DNA from: JBEKIK01 sp963845975
GTDB taxonomy: Bacteria > Planctomycetota > Planctomycetia > Pirellulales > Thermoguttaceae
Assembly (NCBI GenBank): GCA_963845975.1
Contig: CAWJUD010000002.1
Coordinates: 1,178,001 to 1,242,000, forward strand
Direction of reading: 5' to 3'
Length of the DNA: 64,000 nt
Shown: in pieces, positions 61,831 through 64,000 of the stretch
Layout: the number at the start of each line of letters is the position of its first letter
How positions within the stretch are numbered: position 1 is the first letter of the stretch
Notes under the pieces: generated by a model
Told to the model about the DNA's origin: nothing
Seen by the model: only the letters and a program-made list of their open reading frames with translations
Databases searched by the model: none
Made by a program: the position numbers and the translations under genes

Positions 61831-62834
61831 ACAATCAAAAACAGATCAGCCTCGCATTGCACCATTACGAAGGTGAAAGAGGCGCCTTCCCCGGCTACGT
61901 CGGCGAAATTTATGCCCCGGTCAATGGGGTTATGCATCAACGGAAAATAACCTGGTGGGTGTCGATACTCCCTCACCTCGAGCGCATGGAATTATACAAC
62001 TTGTGGAAAGATCTGAATATTGGTACAACATACGATAATGTTGGCGCCGCCCCTCCCAGCACTCCTCCCGGAGATAACACTGTTCCGAATAATCTCATAC
62101 CGGGCGTTTATATGAGAATCGCGATTTGCCCCAGTTATTCGCCGCCGTCTGATAAAGACTCCTGGCTGTCTTATCGGGTAAATGTGGGCCGGATGATGGG
62201 AAATACCCTGCAAGGCGCCGCACAATCGTCTGCTACATTTATTCCCGCCGAAGGCGTATTCACGGATCAGTGTCAAGACAATCGCGTCGCAAGTCCCGCT
62301 GCAACACAGGAACAAATTGTACGCGTTGGTTTGTCTTCGATTAGTTCCAACGACGGCACATCCACCACACTCATGCTTGCCGAAAACGCGGCCTCGGTGC
62401 CCCCGCCAAATACCTATGCTTTTGATGGAAGATGGGCGCCTGTTATTGAACCGCCGCCAACTATTGATGGAGTTTCTATAGCCACGGTTAATACCAGTAC
62501 ATATTATCAGGCCGCCCATGATGCAACGATTCTGGGTTTCAATTGGGCCGGCATGGACCCGAGCGATCCTAATGGCACCAAAACCAAAACCCTACAGACC
62601 CCGGCTACAAAGATATACTCCAATCATCCAGGCGGGGTTGTTGTGAGTTTTTGCGATTCGCATCAATCTTTCCTGAAAACCGATATCGAACCGTTTATCT
62701 ACATGCAGTTGATGTGCCCGTTTGATCGCGGAGTATATATTTCCGGCGGTGGCGCCACTCCTCTCGTGACTGGTATTGCGGACCCCTTAAATGCCGGCGC
62801 TTTCGTCCCTCCAATTGATGAAAGCAGGTATTGA
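61827..62834 (+). CDS. DUF1559 protein, main fragment
   Basis: Body of the DUF1559 gene spanning 61699-62834. It starts MNNQKQISLALHHYEGERGAFPG and ends with an H-x9-DS variant, HPGGVVVSFCDSHQSFLKTD, in place of H-x9-DG. Third DUF1559 protein of the window. Confidence 0.88.
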   Translation: MNNQKQISLALHHYEGERGAFPGYVGEIYAPVNGVMHQRKITWWVSILPHLERMELYNLWKDLNIGTTYDNVGAAPPSTPPGDNTVPNNLIPGVYMRIAICPSYSPPSDKDSWLSYRVNVGRMMGNTLQGAAQSSATFIPAEGVFTDQCQDNRVASPAATQEQIVRVGLSSISSNDGTSTTLMLAENAASVPPPNTYAFDGRWAPVIEPPPTIDGVSIATVNTSTYYQAAHDATILGFNWAGMDPSDPNGTKTKTLQTPATKIYSNHPGGVVVSFCDSHQSFLKTDIEPFIYMQLMCPFDRGVYISGGGATPLVTGIADPLNAGAFVPPIDESRY

Positions 62835-63695
62835 ACGCTCCGGTTATTTATTTAGTTCGCCGTGAATAACACGGCTGGGCAAATGAGTGATTAAACAAAA
62901 GTTCTCGTTCCCACGCCCCAGCGTGGGAACGAAGTAGATATCAAATCATATTTTTCCGGATATATTTCCCCCCGGGCCAAATTCGCCCTCAATCTCCTTT
63001 TCGAGAATTGAGGGCTTATTTTTTCGCCCATCTTATTCCCCTCTGGCCTTTTTGCCGCACCGCGGCGTTTTTTTGGGCCGCAGACCCTGCATTCTCCCAA
63101 CGGCGTTTTTTGGGGGCCGAAGGCGTTAATAGGCCCGGCATTCAGAGCTCGTCCACCTTTTTGAACCTTGCTGCGTAAGAACTTACGACGCCTCGAATAG
63201 CCCAAAGGGCTTGTAATAAGCCCTGGGTTGTCGCGCAGCGACTACCCAGGGGCAAATAGGAACAAAAAAACAATACCCCAAAAGGGTTCCGGAGAGTTGG
63301 ACGCCGCACTTCGCAACCCTTTCAGGGTTGATGTGGTGATTATAAATCCCATCTACCATATGCAATCCCTTCGGGATAAAAATTGCGGCGCCCGTTTACC
63401 ATGAAAGGTGGACGATCTCTAAACGCCGGGCCTAGTACCGCAATGCGGAAAAAGACTGTAAACGGCCCTCTCGGTCGTCCATCCAACAACTTATGTGTAA
63501 CAACGAGGCCGTTCCCCTGGGCTGGATGAATTTCCACACCATCGGGGCTGCAATCGGCTAATCACTTACATCGATGAAGATTCATAAACCATTCGATAGA
63601 GGTATTTAATCTCTGTCAATATTGTTTATAATAGATCAAGTTTTTCAGGTGTCCGGCAAATACCTTATGACAAAGCAACTCGGAGGGCGATTCAC
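62835..63695. other. Hairpin-rich non-coding region
   Basis: About 860 bases without a gene. Short hairpins recur: CTCGTTCCCACGC...GCGTGGGAACGA at about 62902-62932, GCCCAAAGGGC at about 63198, CAACCCTTTCAGGGTTG at about 63315, ATCCCTTCGGGAT at about 63365. These look like a scattered family of NCCCTTTNGGGN hairpins seen between genes of planctomycetes, and not a relic gene. The spacer ends with the ribosome site of the next gene. Confidence 0.5.
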
Positions 63696-64000
63696 GTGAA
63701 AATACACTATCCGCTTCTTGCAGCCATCCTCTTGATATCGAGCCTGGCAGTATCCGCATGGTCCGCGACTGTACCCTATAGTTACGAGGTCGTGGATCTG
63801 AGTTCAGTGCTTGGCACTGCAACCAGCAGTGCCGTTGATATTAACAATAACGGACAAGTCATTGGGCAAAGCGCTGGCGGAGCATTTATTTATAGTTCCC
63901 AGAATGGGACCGTTACATATCTCGACGATGTTTCCGCCATCGCGCATGGCATAAACAACAACGGGCAGGTCGTGGGTGAAGCATCCGGGACAGCTTTTCT
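63696..64000 (+). CDS. HAF-repeat extracellular protein (incomplete)
   Basis: A GTG start at 63696, with CGGAGGG at 63681-63687, opens a frame that runs off the window. It encodes a signal peptide (MKIHYPLLAAILLISSLAVS) and two HAF-type repeats: SAVDINNNGQVIGQSAGGAFIY and AHGINNNGQVVGEASGTAF. HAF-repeat proteins are predicted secreted beta-rich proteins, often with a C-terminal PEP-CTERM signal that is beyond the window. Function unknown. Confidence 0.85.
   Translation, partial: MKIHYPLLAAILLISSLAVSAWSATVPYSYEVVDLSSVLGTATSSAVDINNNGQVIGQSAGGAFIYSSQNGTVTYLDDVSAIAHGINNNGQVVGEASGTAF

Noticed and set aside
62891..63205. Small minus-strand frames in the 62.9-63.6 kb spacer
   Set aside because: They are composed of translated hairpin repeats and lack start signals; the region is treated as non-coding.
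63160..63400. Possible CRISPR array from recurring hairpins
   Set aside because: The repeats are short, unequal and irregularly spaced, with no uniform spacers and no cas genes.

Overview
The window looks like a chromosomal piece of a planctomycete (Planctomycetota, class Planctomycetia, probably Pirellulales-like) of moderate GC. The signs are three DUF1559 pseudopilin-like proteins with planctomycete-type prepilin heads, a DUF1573 protein, a PEP-CTERM FGE-sulfatase-type protein, a HAF-repeat protein, an N-terminal LEDRRLL sorting motif on a large glycosidase, a FlgI-like lipoprotein outside any flagellar locus, and an Skp/LpxC/LpxA outer-membrane cluster. No phage module, CRISPR array or rRNA was seen. 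There is one tRNA, tRNA-Leu(CAG).

Layout. 0-7.8 kb: rhaM, a membrane-anchored unknown, hemL (minus), a DUF1573 protein, small secreted proteins, DUF4186, DUF434 and a PEBP protein. 7.9-11.7 kb (minus): skp/ompH, lpxC, lpxA and a GnnA-like dehydrogenase, a lipid A initiation cluster. 12.3-14.6 kb: receiver protein plus FHA-GAF-histidine kinase. 14.6-21.2 kb: FGE-sulfatase-like PEP-CTERM protein, small antitoxin-like protein, HEAT-VWA protein, FlgI-HEAT lipoprotein. 21.4-25 kb: smc. 25.1-29.6 kb: glycosidase and a RluA-type pseudouridine synthase. 30-31.8 kb: possible structured RNA, HTH-receiver regulator, nucleotidyltransferase pair. 31.8-34.7 kb: CCA-adding enzyme with an unusual C-terminal domain and a DUF4143 ATPase. 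35-42 kb: addB-addA recombination nuclease. 42.7-46.5 kb: DUF1559 protein, tRNA-Leu, mntP, secreted Tyr/Gly-rich protein. 46.7-52.9 kb: OleC-like ligase, then two type I signal peptidases with lptB. 53-57.7 kb: PilZ-like and large secreted proteins, DUF1559. 57.7-61.6 kb: a lower-GC accessory islet (82-aa unknown, MltR-like protein, XRE regulator with operators, IS1-like transposase, two-TM protein). 61.7-64 kb: DUF1559, hairpin-rich spacer, start of a HAF-repeat protein.

Two properties cut across the annotation. First, at least 16 single-gene reading-frame breaks interrupt otherwise conserved genes (smc four times, lepB twice, the kinase twice, addA, addB, mntP and others). Several sit in short homopolymers or GC dinucleotide runs, so residual sequencing indels are the simplest explanation. 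Second, the DNA is dense in small palindromic repeats and MITE-like elements. Several lie in frame inside conserved genes (cca, addA twice, addB, the OleC-like ligase, the FlgI-like lipoprotein), which resembles the Rickettsia palindromic element phenomenon and is the most interesting signal here.

Functionally, much of the window serves the cell envelope: lipid A synthesis, LPS export, protein secretion, pseudopilin-like and sorted surface proteins. The rest covers chromosome maintenance (SMC, AddAB), tRNA maturation and haem synthesis. Gene calls for frame-broken genes are given as separate fragments, with the joined gene described in the first fragment.
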